In this document: positions 1-10,494 of the stretch, one piece after another
How the letters are laid out: each line of letters starts with the position of its first letter
Numbering within the stretch: position 1 is the first letter of the stretch
Source: Eublepharis macularius
Lineage: Eukaryota > Chordata > Lepidosauria > Squamata > Eublepharidae
Assembly: GCF_028583425.1 (NCBI RefSeq)
Contig: NC_072805.1
Coordinates: 15,758,001-15,822,000, forward strand
Direction of reading: 5' to 3'
DNA length: 64,000 nt
Position numbers and translations under genes: made by a program
The notes under the pieces: model-generated
What the model saw: the letters and a program-made list of their open reading frames with translations, nothing else
The model's database searches: none
What the model was told of the DNA's origin: nothing

Positions 1-657
1 GCCGGCCGCCGGCCCGTGGCGAGCGGCCGCCGCCTCCAGCTCGGCGGTGCCGGCGGCCGAGGAGCGCGGGCTGGCGTGGCGCTGGTCGTAGCCCATGCTG
101 ATGCCGCTGGTGCGGTTGCTGCTGGGCTTGCTGCCGCCGCCGCCGTCGGACGAGCCGGTCAGGCTGGCGCGCGGGCTGGAGTGCTTGCTGGTGTCGCTGG
201 CCGTGCTGGCGTAGCTGGAGCGCGGGCTGAGCGCGCCCTCGGCCGGGCCCTGCGCCGCCAGGCTGCCGCGCGGGCTGGCCACCGGGCCCGGGAAGCGGCC
301 GCCGCTCTCCGGCCCGCAGCACGTCGAGCCGCGCGGGTAGCCCTCGGCCGAGTAGCGCTTGTAGCACGGCAGCGCCACCTCGGAGCGCGGGCCCGGCGCG
401 CCCTCCTCGCAGCAGCCGCCGCCGTTCAGCGAGCGCAGCGCCAGGAGGCACGCCGGCGGGGCCGCCTCGGCCGACGGGTAGGGCGGCGGGGGCCCCAGGG
501 CGCCGCCGCCGCCGCCGTTCAGCTGCCGCTTGGCCCGCGCCTCCTGCTCCGCCGACGGCGCCTGCTCGCGCCTCCGCCGGCCGAGCCCTTCGTCGTAGAG
601 CGACAGCTTGGCCAGCAGCTTGCCGGCTTTCAGGGCGCCCTCCTCGGACCGCTCCAT
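1..657 (-). CDS. WTIP: WTIP (Ajuba/LIMD1/WTIP family LIM protein), first coding exon, partial at window edge
   Basis: An open frame of 219 codons runs from an ATG at 657 on the minus strand to the window edge without a stop. It encodes the low-complexity N-terminal region of an Ajuba-family adaptor: a basic start ([17 protein letters not shown]), glycine/proline runs, then a serine-rich block with [10 protein letters not shown] and the family signature [19 protein letters not shown] near residues 185-205. The three C-terminal LIM domains would lie in later exons outside the window. Family members act as scaffolds at cell junctions and in the nucleus, in Hippo, Wnt and mRNA-silencing contexts. 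The signature block resembles mammalian AJUBA more than mammalian WTIP; the name WTIP rests on position next to UBA2, as in mammals. The exon is very GC-rich and sits in a CpG island. The ATG was chosen because the family starts MER and the frame upstream is not conserved-looking. Confidence 0.85.
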   Translation of the reverse strand, partial: MERSEEGALKAGKLLAKLSLYDEGLGRRRREQAPSAEQEARAKRQLNGGGGGALGPPPPYPSAEAAPPACLLALRSLNGGGCCEEGAPGPRSEVALPCYKRYSAEGYPRGSTCCGPESGGRFPGPVASPRGSLAAQGPAEGALSPRSSYASTASDTSKHSSPRASLTGSSDGGGGSKPSSNRTSGISMGYDQRHASPRSSAAGTAELEAAAARHGPAAG

Positions 658-1350
658 CGCTGCCCTCCTCCCCCGGCCGGCCGAGTGGGCCCTTCGCAGC
701 CGCGCCCGGGAGTCTCCCGGCAGGGCCGCTCAGCCCCGCCGCATCGCGCCCGGCCCGGGGCGGCGGGAAGGAGGTGCGAGGGGCGCGCTGCCCCGCTCCG
801 CGTCCGGCCCCGACTCCGGCGCTCGGGCAGTCGATGGCGCGCCGCGCGGAGGAATGTGCGCCTCCCGCTTCCCCGGCCGCCTCGGCTCGGCTCGGCTCGC
901 CTCTGGGCCGCCCCCCTCCCTTCCACCCTCCCCGGGTTCGGCGCCCGGAGCCGCGGCGAGGGGCCGGTCCCGGCGCTTGCTCGGGAGGGAGCGGGCGAGG
1001 GACGCCCCGGCCTGTGCGCCAAGCCTTTGTGCGGGCCGGGCGAGAGGCAGGCCGGGGAGGGACTTCTTTGTGTGGGGCAGGAATGCGAGGAGGAAGGAGA
1101 CGGGGCGCTGCGTCCCTCTGGAATGTGGTTAATACCGAAGCCAAACAATGACTTTAACCGACGGGGCGGGGGGGGGGGGGAGGAAGGAGGCGCTCGGGAG
1201 CAGCAGCGCCAAACTGCGCCCCCCCCCCCAGCCCCGCATTCCCGAGACTCGGCTTCGCTTCCCTTTTTCTGCATCCAGGGGCTGGGCGGGGGACGCTGAA
1301 AAGCGGCGGGCGGGGCGCGGTGGGCTCCTTTGTGCCGCTCCCGCGACCGC
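658..1350 (-). promoter_or_regulatory. WTIP: CpG-island promoter and 5' UTR of WTIP
   Basis: The stretch directly upstream of the WTIP start codon is dense in CpG and G/C runs, including a GGGGCGGGG-like Sp1 box near 1,163. It falls back to ordinary composition after about 1,350. No TATA box is obvious. The transcription start cannot be fixed by eye. Confidence 0.55.
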
Positions 1351-1914
1351 AGGCACACAGAGAGACTCCTGCCCCGAGGAGGCTTGCCGTCGCGTCTCTG
1401 TAAGCTGCGTGGATGCTCTCCAGAACCGAAGGCGACCCGTTTTCGGGCCTGGGGCGGCGCTCTCCTTCGGAGGCAAGCCAGGGCTTGCCATGCCAGGCGG
1501 TGCCACTGCCAGACGGAAAGGGGTTTTGCCTTGCCGCTTGACTGAGCTGCCTGGAGGAAAGGGGCTCTGCGGCCAGGGGAGCTCTGCGGCCAAGAAGCCC
1601 AGGGAGCCTTTCCGGGGGCTACAGTGCCCTCCTTGTGTTTCTTTGCCCCAGCACCTGCCGCATGGGGCAGGGGGGTTATGTTCATGCACAGCACAGCCCT
1701 GTTCTCACTCCCTGCAGAAGTTCCCCTGCAACCGTCCCAGTTGCACTTTTTAGGGCGACCCCCTAAAGGGAAGGGAAAGTTGGCGTTCGTTTCTCCTTGA
1801 AGATCCCTAGAGAAGAGGAGGACGGGTTGAACCCCCACAACCTATCCGGGAGTGACACCCTTGATGGTGTTTTTCCCTGAAATGCGTCCTACTAGCTTGC
1901 ACTGGGGGTGGAAA

Positions 1915-2095
1915 ATGCCAACAAGTCATAGCTGCCTGCTGGGGTTTTCGAGATAAGAGACCAAGGTTGCCATTGCCTGTCCCTGCAATCCAGGTCTTTT
2001 TGTGAGGTCTCCCATCCAATTACTAACCAAGGCCAATCCTGCTTAGCTTCCGAGATCTGATTCGGGATCGCCTGTGCTGTCCAGGTGAGGCAAAC
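1915..2095 (-). repeat. 5S-rRNA-derived SINE, minus orientation
   Basis: Read on the minus strand, the segment contains a recognisable internal part of 5S rRNA (AGATCTCGGAAGCTAAGCAG, then TTGGATGGGAGACC). It is followed by the body shared with the copies at 12.2, 46.3 and 46.9 kb (GGCAATGGCAACC, GAAAACCCC). Confidence 0.7.
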
Positions 2096-2164
2096 TGTAA
2101 ACTGCACACTAAAATAAATAAATAAATAAAGGCTAGATCTCCCAACAGAGCCCTTCTGTCTAGG

Positions 2165-2310
2165 GGAGGGGCTGTGGCTCAGTGGTAGAGCGTCTGCTGG
2201 ACATGTAGAAGGCCCCGGGTTCAATTCCTGGTATCATAGTTAAAAGGATCAGGTAGTCGGTGGTATGAAAGGCATCTACTGGGAATCCTGGAGAGCTGCT
2301 GCGATTTGTT
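2165..2310 (+). repeat. tRNA-derived SINE (GGCTCAGTGGTAGAGC head)
   Basis: It starts with a tRNA-like A box (TGGCTCAGTGGTAGAGC) and B box (GGTTCAATTCC), followed by a SINE body (TTAAAAGGATCAGGTAG, CTGGAGAGCTGCTG). Other copies lie at 6.3, 25.7, 37.1, 42.0, 49.4 and 51.8 kb. The shared body shows it is a SINE and not a tRNA gene. Confidence 0.7.
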
Positions 2311-2548
2311 TATTTTACTTACTCGTTTCTCCCCAATGCGGAAACCATGCTGCTTACACCGTTCTGCACTCCTCCATTTTCTCCCCTCCTCCATTTTCCT
2401 CTCACAACAACCCTGTGAGGTAGGTTCAGCTGAGGGTGTGTGACTGGCCCAAGGTCACCCAGCAAGCTTCCCTGGCAGAGCAGAGAATCCTGCCTGGGTC
2501 TCCTAGATCCTAGTCCATCATACTAGCCACTACACCACGCTGCCTCTA
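2305..2548 (-). repeat. Sauria-type tRNA-derived SINE, minus orientation
   Basis: The minus strand reads AGCGTGGTGTAGTGGCTAG, a degenerate B box, CCAAGGTCACCCAGC-complement text and CACAGGGTTGTTGTGAG. These are the hallmarks of the squamate SINE found repeatedly in this window. Confidence 0.7.
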
Positions 2549-2623
2549 TGTAGAGTTTGGGGCCTGCTTTGTGGAGCTCGAAAACTCAGGCAACCCATGA
2601 GGAAACGGTAGACAGGGAGAATG

Positions 2624-2820
2624 TGTGGTGTGGTGGTTAGACTCAGACTTGGGAGACCCAGGTTCGAATCCCTGCTCTGCCATGGAAGCATGCTGGGTGA
2701 TCTCGGGCCAGTCACACACCCTCTACCTAAACCTCCTCACAGGGTTGTTCTGAAAATAAAATGGAGAACAGTGTACGCTGTGACAGAGCAGTGGACTAAA
2801 GAAAGGCGGATGAAGCCGTA
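2624..2820 (+). repeat. Sauria-type tRNA-derived SINE
   Basis: Head GTGGTGTGGTGGTTAGACT, B box GGTTCGAATCCC, then GGGCCAGTCACAC and CACAGGGTTGTTCTGA, with an A-rich tail-like end. Same family as the reverse copy just upstream. Confidence 0.7.
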
Positions 2821-3690
2821 GTGGGACTCCCTTCTTTTTTCTCCAAAGGACTGGGTGGCAGAGGAGGCTGCAAATGAGCTGGCCATAAAAGACCTCTGAT
2901 CCCCAAACAGAAGTTGGGTCTGGATGATCCAAACTGCGGAGCTTTCTTGGGTAGATGCAAAGCTAAAGTGGCTTCCCTGTTTGTGACAACTGCTGCCTGT
3001 CCACAGGGATAGATTTGCACATAGCATCGGCTGCCATTTGCTTTGCACTTTTGGTGCTCGGAACAGTCCTTGGAAGGTCGACCAGTTTTGCCCCGTTTTG
3101 CAGAGGGAAGAGTGAGTCCCCAAACAAGCAGCGTGCAATGAGACTGCCAAGGGAACTGGGGGAGGGGGGCAAAGACAAGACACGTTACAGTTTGTATTCT
3201 GTGAATGTGCACCTCCAAAAGGGGGGGGGAATAACCCCCCCCCTGGATTTTGGTTCAGGAAAACAGTATAGAGGGGAAGACAGGAGCCTCTCCTCCCTGC
3301 ACTGCATGTCCCCAAACAAATCGGGCCTCTGCAGACCTTTAAAATGCCGTTCTCTGCAGCTGTTGTGCATCTACAGGGAAAGCGACTTGGGCCCAGGGAA
3401 CCCAGACCTAAATTGTTACAAAATCGAACATGTCGTTTGGTCCTCCGTGTGCTGCAAGAGTTCTCGCATTGCTTCATGAGAGATTGTACATACTTCACTG
3501 GGAGACACGTGTTTGGTAGAGGAGGTGTTAACAGGCAGTTTCCGTGTCTTTGTGTCCCTGTGTGTCTGCTATGGGTACACAGGGAAAGTGGGAGTTTCAG
3601 CTTCCCCACTGCACCCAAATGAAATGGTTCTGAGGAGTTGCTGTTTTACCCTGTTGGGAATTGTAGTTTTCTCTATTGGGGCTTGTAACT

Positions 3691-4102
3691 AGAGATGGGC
3701 ATGAACCGAAATACAAACCAAAATTAAGCACGAACCAGGCCGGTTCGTGGTTCGCAAACCACGGTTCATCGGATCCCATTTCTGACAAACCACCACAAAC
3801 TTTTAGGCTGGTTCATTTGGTTGGTTTTTTGGTTCGTCACTGCAGACAGCCTGGTGCCAATCAATCAGTTTCCTAGGCAACAGGGAAAGGACTTCCTGCA
3901 GACCTTCTGCTGACCCGGAAGTGACCTTCTGTTGGCCCGGAAGTGACCTTCTGCTGACCCGGAAGTGACATTTTTCTGACCTGGATGTGATGTTTTCACG
4001 AACCAAACGAACTGGTTCGCAAACCAGGGGCAGGTTCGTGAAAGTTCGTGGTTCGTGAAATTTGACATGGTTCGGTTTTTCCCCGGTTCATGCCCATCTC
4101 TA
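3691..4102. mobile_element. hAT-like MITE with internal 22-bp tandem repeats
   Basis: The ends are inverted repeats: AGAGATGGGCATGAACCG at the left and its complement at the right. A direct repeat CTTGTAACT flanks both sides (3,682-3,690 and 4,103-4,111), close to the 8-bp duplication of hAT elements. Internally it holds about three 22-bp units (GACCTTCTGCTGACCCGGAA) near 3,901-3,968. It is also rich in GGTTCGTG motifs. No coding capacity. Confidence 0.75.
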
Positions 4103-5289
4103 CTTGTAACTCTCTTGTCCCTATGTCCCAATGATCCCAATACAAACTGGGTCAACCTGTGCCTGGGAATTAACTCTCTAGACAAATGGGAGATCTTAGG
4201 ACTCTGTAACATGAATTGGCCGCAGCTGTTTTAGATTTTACTGCTTTTCACTGGTAGATAAGTAACATACAGTACAAATTGGGCTGGCTGTTGGAAGCTT
4301 GTATAGGCCACACGAGACATGCTAGAATGGTTTCTTGTGCACTTTGCGTGATGTGAGCTGCTTCGGATAAAGATTTGTGTCCTTGTGCCGAGCTGCTGCT
4401 AGTGCTGTTGTCAGACAAAAGTATGCCCATTTTCCACCCACATTCCTTGTATGTTGCACAGCCTGGCAGGGAGTGGAAGCTTGCCAGCTGTAATTGATAG
4501 TCGTTTATTCTTGGGGCGCTTCCATACCTTAAAACCATTGCAGAAAGTTTGATTTTGCTCAGCTGCACCCATGTGTTTTCCTCCCAACTGTTTCTCATTT
4601 GTTGAGGGTTTTGGGGGGGATCTGCCCCTGACTTTCAAATGTAACACTCTGAAGAAGGCCATGAAGTTAACCCCAAGAGAAGTCCCTAATGTGCTCTAGA
4701 TATCAGCTGAAATTTCTCATCAGCTCCCTTGGAAAGCCCATTTTTTGAACTTCTCTTTGGGTTTTGCTTAGATGGTACATACTTGGATGAGTCGCAGAGG
4801 AAGATGTGATCTCTCTCCTGGGCAGGATCAAGGTCGCCCTAAGCAACAGATACAGCCACCTTTGCCAGTGATGGCCAAGGCCAGGAGCGGATGCCAATCT
4901 CCTCCATAGTGCCAACGGGAGCAAGCTGAACCCCGTTGGGCATCGATGTTTTCTGCCCTCAGTCAGTGGGCCCCTTCCTAATGGGGAAACAAGTGGGATA
5001 TAAATTTTCCAATCAATCAAATTTGCACACGTCTCTGTGTATTGCAAGTCAGGTCAGGACGGGCTGTTTGAGGAAGCCATGCAAGCAACATGGAGCCATC
5101 AGAGACGCATGTGACTCGAAGTCATGCCCCAGGCTCTCCCATGACATGGCATGGCCCTCAAACCATACAATGTGTTTCCCTGATGTAGCAAAATGTACCG
5201 ACCAGATCTGGGGCATGCTCCGATGCATGGAAGCGGGGGGGGGGACACCCCCTCTCCTTTTCCTCTCCTTTGAAATTAAATAATTGAGT

Positions 5290-5700
5290 GCACATTTTGA
5301 AATTATTAGAAAAGACACCAAAATTAAAATGATCACTAATGTAATGCCCTTACCTAGAGCTACGGCACAGCCTCATTTGGAATACGGTGTGTGGTTCGGG
5401 GGTCCTTATCTTGAAAAGGATATTGCAGAGCTGGGAAGAGTGCAGAAGAGGGGAACCAAGATGATCGAGGGGTTAGAGCACCTTTCCTGTGAGAAAAGGC
5501 CAAAGACTCTGAGACTTTGGAGTTTAGAAAGAAGACAGCTCGAGTGGGAGCTTTATACGTTTTTAAAATTTTACATGGGGTGGAGAAAGCAGATAGAACT
5601 TGTTCTCCTTCTCTCCCATAACAACTCAAAATTGTGGGCACCCTATGAGGTTGATGGGCAATAGATTCAAGGCTGAGAAAAGGAAATACCTCTTTTTTGC
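5290..5700 (+). mobile_element. LINE ORF2 3' remnant (CR1/L2-like)
   Basis: The plus-strand translation reads PHLEYGVWFGGPYLEKDIAE, then RVQKRGTKMIEGLEHLS and a LERRQLEW-like piece. These match the C-terminal end of the reverse-transcriptase ORF of CR1/L2-clade LINEs (HLEYCVQFWAP, RVQRRATKMI, FSLEKRRLRGD). The frame decays afterwards, so this is a truncated, degraded copy. Confidence 0.65.
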
Positions 5701-6339
5701 AGTTCTATCTTGCAAGTATCTAAAAGGAGGCCTTGGAATCTAGTTACGAAACTTGTGTTCTCCCCTTAAATCTTTTTGCCCCCTTGAAAAGGTGCTCCTG
5801 AGCTAACCCCTGTAGCTGCCTTTTCTTTGATTTTCCTGAAACCTCCTCAGTGGGAAAAAATAGCAAATTGGAGTTAAGTTATTCAGTAATAGCTGATTTT
5901 TAACATGCGCTATTTTTTTCCCTATGAGAACCGTTTTAATCTCTTAGGGGAATTCCCCAAAGATTCCAACGCATTGCATTTTGCTTTTTTTCCAGCCTGA
6001 TTTTGATTTAACTCCCACGTTTTCTAGCAAAGCAATACTTCCTCTTGAGTTACACCCGCTGCCTGGTTCATGCATGTAGAGGAATGAGGTGGCGGAGCCC
6101 TGAGGAAGTAGAATGTACCGTACTGCTCACAAATGCAGATGATATATTACAGCTTTGAATGTTAATTTGAGGGTTGGGTTTTATTCTGTTTTTTACAAAA
6201 AAAGCCCCTCCCTACAAAGTATAGCAGGGAGAAAGGCTCTCTCTACACCCTCTCTGTGCCTCTTGTACTGGTTTTCTACTTGCAGCAGTTTGTAGCAATG
6301 GGGAGCAATTCTACAGTCCATCCTATAGGGCGGGGAAAG

Positions 6340-6535
6340 GATCATGGCTCAGTGGCAGAACATCTCATGCAGGAGATCCCAGGTTAAAAGGATCAGATAG
6401 GAGACATGTGAAAGATCCCCACCTGAGATCCTGCAGAGCTGCTGCCGGTCTGAGCAGGCAAGACCGATCTTGATAAACCAAAGGTCTGACTCAGGCAGCT
6501 TCCTATATTCACGTGTCCCACTGTAGATCTCTGCC
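6340..6535 (+). repeat. tRNA-derived SINE (GGCTCAGTGG family)
   Basis: Shares ATGGCTCAGTGGCAGAAC, CCCAGGTTAAAAGGATCAG, ATCCTGCAGAGCTGCTGCC and CTGACTCAGGCAGCTTC with the other copies in this window. Confidence 0.65.
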
Positions 6536-6663
6536 ATTTCATTGCCCTGCATGTGTAATCCATGCCTGGGTCTCCTAGTGTTTGTGGGGCATGGCCCTTC
6601 GGTGACAGAAATAAATTAACAGTGCATCGTAGTATTGTGAACCAGCAGAATTCTACCACGAGG

Positions 6664-7285
6664 CAGGGCTTTTTTGCAGCTGGAACGCGGTGGAACAGCG
6701 TTTCGGAACCTCTTGAAAATGGTCACATGGCTGGTGGCCCCGCCCCCAATCTCCAGACAGAGGGCAATCTCAACTCCCCTCTGTCTGGAGATCAGGGGCC
6801 GGGGCCACCAGCCATGTGGCCATTTTCTCCAAGGGCAACCCTGCCTCAGTTCCTGAGGATCTTCTACATTACACCGTATTTTGTCCCATGTATGCAGAGG
6901 TTAGAGCTAAGTTTCTTGCTAACTTGTTAGTGGGGCATAACTTTACCTGTGATATTGACAAATTAGTTTTTTTGTTATCTGATACTGATTCATTTGTCAC
7001 TAGCAGAGTATCCCTGTTTGCCTTAGCTGCAAAAAAGATTAGGGCCAAGATTGTTTCCACAGAAAACTAACTTTTTTCATAACTATCTGGTATTTATTAA
7101 GGTCCCATTTTAAGTGTTTTATTTTTATTATTTTAATAACTGTATTCTTGTAAGATAGATTTCTATTTTTACTGTTTTTTAACTTTGTATTGTGACAGCC
7201 TTTGGCCATATACAATTAAACCTACTGCTGCTCCAAGGGCAACCCACTGAGTTCCACCACCTCTTTTCCCAGAAAAAAAGCCCTG
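6664..7285. mobile_element. hAT-like MITE interrupted by a LINE 3' fragment
   Basis: Outer ends CAGGGCTTTTTT and AAAAAAGCCCTG are inverted repeats. The flanking octamers CCACGAGG and CCCTGAGG agree at 6 of 8 positions, suggesting an old 8-bp duplication. The same element, without the central insert, is at 38,357-38,756. Inside is a mirror pair around CCCCTCTGTCTGGAGATC. Confidence 0.7.
6850..7228 (+). mobile_element. LINE 3' end inserted in the MITE
   Basis: The segment interrupts the element at 6,664-7,285. A matching CTCCAAGGGCAACCC text lies on both sides, near 6,828 and 7,232, as a target duplication would leave. A short frame reads LHYTVFCPMYAEVR and FALAAKKIRAKI, like the tail of LINE ORF2 proteins. 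It is followed by an A/T-rich 3' UTR ending TACAATTAAACC. The clade is uncertain. Confidence 0.5.
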
Positions 7286-7530
7286 CCCTGAGGTAAATGT
7301 TTCCAGTGAGGGCAAACAGTGTGCTGAGCACAGCACGGAAGGTGCAGGGCCTCCGAAGAATTTGAGGGTCGTTCCGATCTGATTGCAGCTGCTTCCAGTG
7401 ATGGCACAGTCACTTCAAAAGTCGTGCTGTGAGTTCAGCAGACATCTTCACAGCCACCCCGTCTGTAGATCTCGCATAGCTGCAGCTGAGGACAACCAGT
7501 TGCAGAGAGAGGCCCCAGTAGGGAGCCTGA

Positions 7531-7764
7531 GGGCCAAGCTACAAGTGACGCCTGACACAGGTTGGACACTTGTCAGCTTCCCTCAAGTTTTGATGGGAAA
7601 TGTAGGCGTCCTGGTCTTGCAGCTTGGCTCTCCGACTGCTGTCCAATGGACTTTTCAACTGTCACTTGTCCAACATTCCGCCAAGCTGCTGACATTTCCC
7701 GCCAAAACTTGAGGGAAGCTGACAAGTGTCCAACCTGTGTCATTCATCACTTGTAGTCTGGCCC
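7531..7764. mobile_element. MITE with long (about 60 bp) terminal inverted repeats
   Basis: The left end GGGCCAAGCTACAAGTGA with GACACAGGTTGGACACTTGT continues to CTTCCCTCAAGTTTT. It is mirrored at the right by AAAACTTGAGGGAAGC and CACTTGTAGTCTGGCCC. The arms are about 62 bp with a few mismatches around a roughly 110-bp core. No coding capacity. Confidence 0.7.
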
Positions 7765-8468
7765 TGATTCTCAAGGCGCTGTATCCCTAGAATGAAGGGC
7801 TGGACTAGAAGAGGCCTCTGCTCCGAAATGGGCCCTTACGCACTTGCACCGCTCCGTTGGTGGGCTTTGGAAAATAGCTCTTTTTTGAGAGAGGGGCTTC
7901 CCAAAGCCTGAGCATCTCCCCCTTTCAATGCCTCTGGCAAAGTATTATGGGCAAATGTGCGCATCGATTTTTGCACCGAAGGCAATCCTGGACCCTCAAG
8001 AAACAAATATAAGACGTATAACAGTGTAGATAGAGGGCCTGTATGCTGTGGACGTGCACTCACATGCAGGAGATTTCTCCTTTCCACACAGGGACATTTG
8101 TTTGATACAGCTGTGGGCTGTAACAGGACGCCTTACAAAAAGGTTTCTGAAAGTGTCATGTGTGTGCAGTTGTAGAGGAGCTGCACCATGCTCTTTTACC
8201 TCCAATGGTGGAAGGAAGGGAAGCTGCACTCGTAGTATCACTTTGAGCTAACCAGTTTCCTCCCTAGATTAGGGTCTGTCTTCGGGGCCGATTGAAGTCC
8301 ATGCATCCCTCCATGTAGACTTTCCTAGCCATGTCCTAGGAACTCGATTCCCAAGTGTGCGCAGGCCTGATTGGGATCAAGACCACCATGCACAGGGAGA
8401 AGGGGCTTCAGCCCCCCTCTTTGTGTGGGTTATCTGAACTCTGCCTCAGACTCTATTTGCCCACTGGG

Positions 8469-8914
8469 CAGGGGTCATTTCGTAGAAAAAGAGCTGGAGG
8501 AACTCATTAGCATAGCTCATTAGCATAACTGATTCACATATGACACGCCTCTTGCCATCACCAGAAGTATCATTGGCATAACTGGTTTGCATATGCCACA
8601 CCCCCTGACATCACCTATCTTGGCTGTTTTGGACCCAATCCTGGCCATTCAGGGCCGAAATAGGGCCCAAAATGGCAAAAAGGGGCTGAAAACGGCCATA
8701 AAGGGGCGCAAAATGGTCAGGATCGGGCCGCTGCTGAGTGGGAGAGTGATCCACCACCAGTCAGAGGCCCAATCCGGATTATTTTGGCCCCAATCCAGGC
8801 TGAAATGGGCCCAAAATGGCCGAGAGTCAGGTGGGTGGGGCCACCTGACATGTGACCTCTTTGGGGACCTGCCGGAACTGCATTCCTGCGCGTTCCCTCT
8901 CGAAATGAGCCCTG
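8469..8914. mobile_element. hAT-like MITE with 8-bp target duplication
   Basis: The ends CAGGGGTCATTTCG and CGAAATGAGCCCTG are inverted repeats. The flanking octamers are CCACTGGG (8,461-8,468) and CCGCTGGG (8,915-8,922), 7 of 8 identical. The left part has repeated CATTAGCATAACTG-like units. The centre has G/C-rich GGCCCAAAATGGC units. Confidence 0.7.
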
Positions 8915-8936
8915 CCGCTGGGAGAACTTTCACACA

Positions 8937-8937
8937 T

Positions 8938-9004
<67 letters not shown>
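8937..9004. repeat. (TTTA)n microsatellite
   Basis: About 17 uninterrupted tetranucleotide units of TTTA. They are followed by TTTCTAGACCGCCCTCCCC, a typical LINE/SINE 3' end in minus orientation. Confidence 0.95.
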
Positions 9005-9005
<1 letters not shown>

Positions 9006-9479
9006 TCACATTTCTAGACCGCCCTCCCCGTCAGACAGGCTCAGGGCGATTTAACAACAGTAAAAACATTAAACCGATAGGCTGCACATCAGTTTCCTCA
9101 GTGGAGCAAATATCAGCTACCCGGGGCTGTTTCAGGTCTAGAAAATGGCAGAGGGCACATGCCACAGTCTTAATCTGACTCAAGATCCTGTGTGACCGGG
9201 AGAAGTTCCACGCATGAAACTCCCAGTGCATGTCTCATAGTGTCCTTGTGTCGGCCACGAGGACTTCGTAACCTGTGAATTGGCTTAAACACCAGTCTGA
9301 GATCTGAGGCTGTTGTTTTCCATCAGATTGCAAGTTGGAGAGCTTTTCTGCCTCCCCCCCCCTTGTAATTCTTTTAAAATTTAAAAACCAAATCAGCCAA
9401 CTTTTCTTCTTCGTTCTAAGCCCCTTTCAGCACTTCACTTTCTTCACCATTTCTAATGCTTTGTTTCTCAGACTATCTC

Positions 9480-9674
9480 CAAGGCAAAGGCACACTAAGG
9501 ACACGCTAAAAGACCGCTTTTTTTTGGTGCTGCAATCCAAAGCTTTATTCACAAATGCCAAGGGTATTTGTGAATAAAGGTTTGGATTGCAGCACCAAAA
9601 AAAAGCGGTCTTTTGGCATGTCCTTAGTGTGCCTTTGCCTTGGAGTTTGGGACCGTTCCCCCTGTCTTTTTGCC
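9480..9674 (-). mobile_element. Hairpin element, Penelope-like layout, no ribozyme core seen
   Basis: Two arms of about 82 bp (from about 9,477, and to 9,645) are near-perfect reverse complements around a 4-6 bp loop. An unpaired piece of about 29 bp (9,646-9,674) follows on one side only. The 15-bp direct repeat TTCTCAGACTATCTC flanks the whole (9,465-9,479 and 9,675-9,689). The layout is the same as that of the hairpins at 16.6, 27.8 and 60.5 kb, but the CTGANGA and GAAA core is absent. Confidence 0.6.
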
Positions 9675-10419
9675 TTCTCAGACTATCTCACCTGGACAAT
9701 GCCCTGATTTTACCCCTTTGGAATCATTCCATTGCTCCGGCCCATGAAAAGCTGGGTGCCGCCTCTGCCTCTTTCTGAACTGAGCTTTTGACATTTGTCC
9801 GTGTCCTTTGGGCGAGGTGGGGAGAAGGTGAACCCTGGGGACTTCAAAAGCACCTGGGCCTTCAATGTTTAATTAAGAATGATAACATGTTCTTGGCATG
9901 GCACGAGGGTCAGACTTGCAGTCCTTGCTCCCGATAGCAAGCCACTGAACCTCCTGCAGCCGAATGGCAGGACTGCGCTGCTTCCTTGGGAGCGGGCGGA
10001 GGCAGCTGTAACAATTGGACAAGCACCACTCCAGTCTGTCTGCAGGTTCACAATGGTTTTTGCTGCTTCAGTAGGAACTTCTAGTGCTCCCTCTCCAAGG
10101 CCTTGGAAACAGAGCTGCGTTTTATTGACTTCCCCATGCACATATTCTTTCAAATACATTGAAATTGAATTTTTAGATTATTGTTAATAACTACCCTATT
10201 ATTTATTTTTCAACATGGCTTTCTGCCTGAAACCAGCTGTTGTGATGGAGGTATAATCATAAAATTAGGAGTACAAAAAATGCAGCACTCCATAAAAGTC
10301 ATAAATATCTAACTTTTATAATGTCGTACCTAATTCTCTTGACAAGGAGCTATGGACCCTTAAATCCAGAGCTAGGGGCCACGTGCTATTCTACTATGTT
10401 GGAGTACGGAGTACTATGT

Positions 10420-10490
10420 TGTACTTCGCCCTGAGCCCGCCTGGCGGGGAGGGCGGACTAAAAATCTAATATAATAAATAAATAAATAAA
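10420..10490 (+). repeat. LINE 3' end with (AATA)n tail
   Basis: The text TCGCCCTGAGCCCGCC, GGCGGACTAAAAATCTAATA and then AATAAATAAATAAATA is the recurrent 3' end of a squamate LINE. The reverse of the same end follows the (TTTA)n tract near 9,005. Confidence 0.55.
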
Positions 10491-10494
10491 TAGT

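Noticed and set aside
16-1299. 427-codon open frame on the plus strand, rich in A, R and G
   Set aside because: It is antisense to the WTIP first exon and its CpG island. High GC content suppresses stops, and the protein has no recognisable motif.
630-1838. 402-codon frame on the minus strand over the WTIP promoter
   Set aside because: It overlaps the WTIP start in another frame and consists of low-complexity R/P/S sequence from the CpG island and flank.
2165-2236. tRNA gene candidate with A and B boxes
   Set aside because: The same head and body recur in many places in the window, so it is a SINE. The cloverleaf is incomplete.
8937-9004. (TTTA)n run as a functional element
   Set aside because: A plain microsatellite at the end of a retroelement copy.
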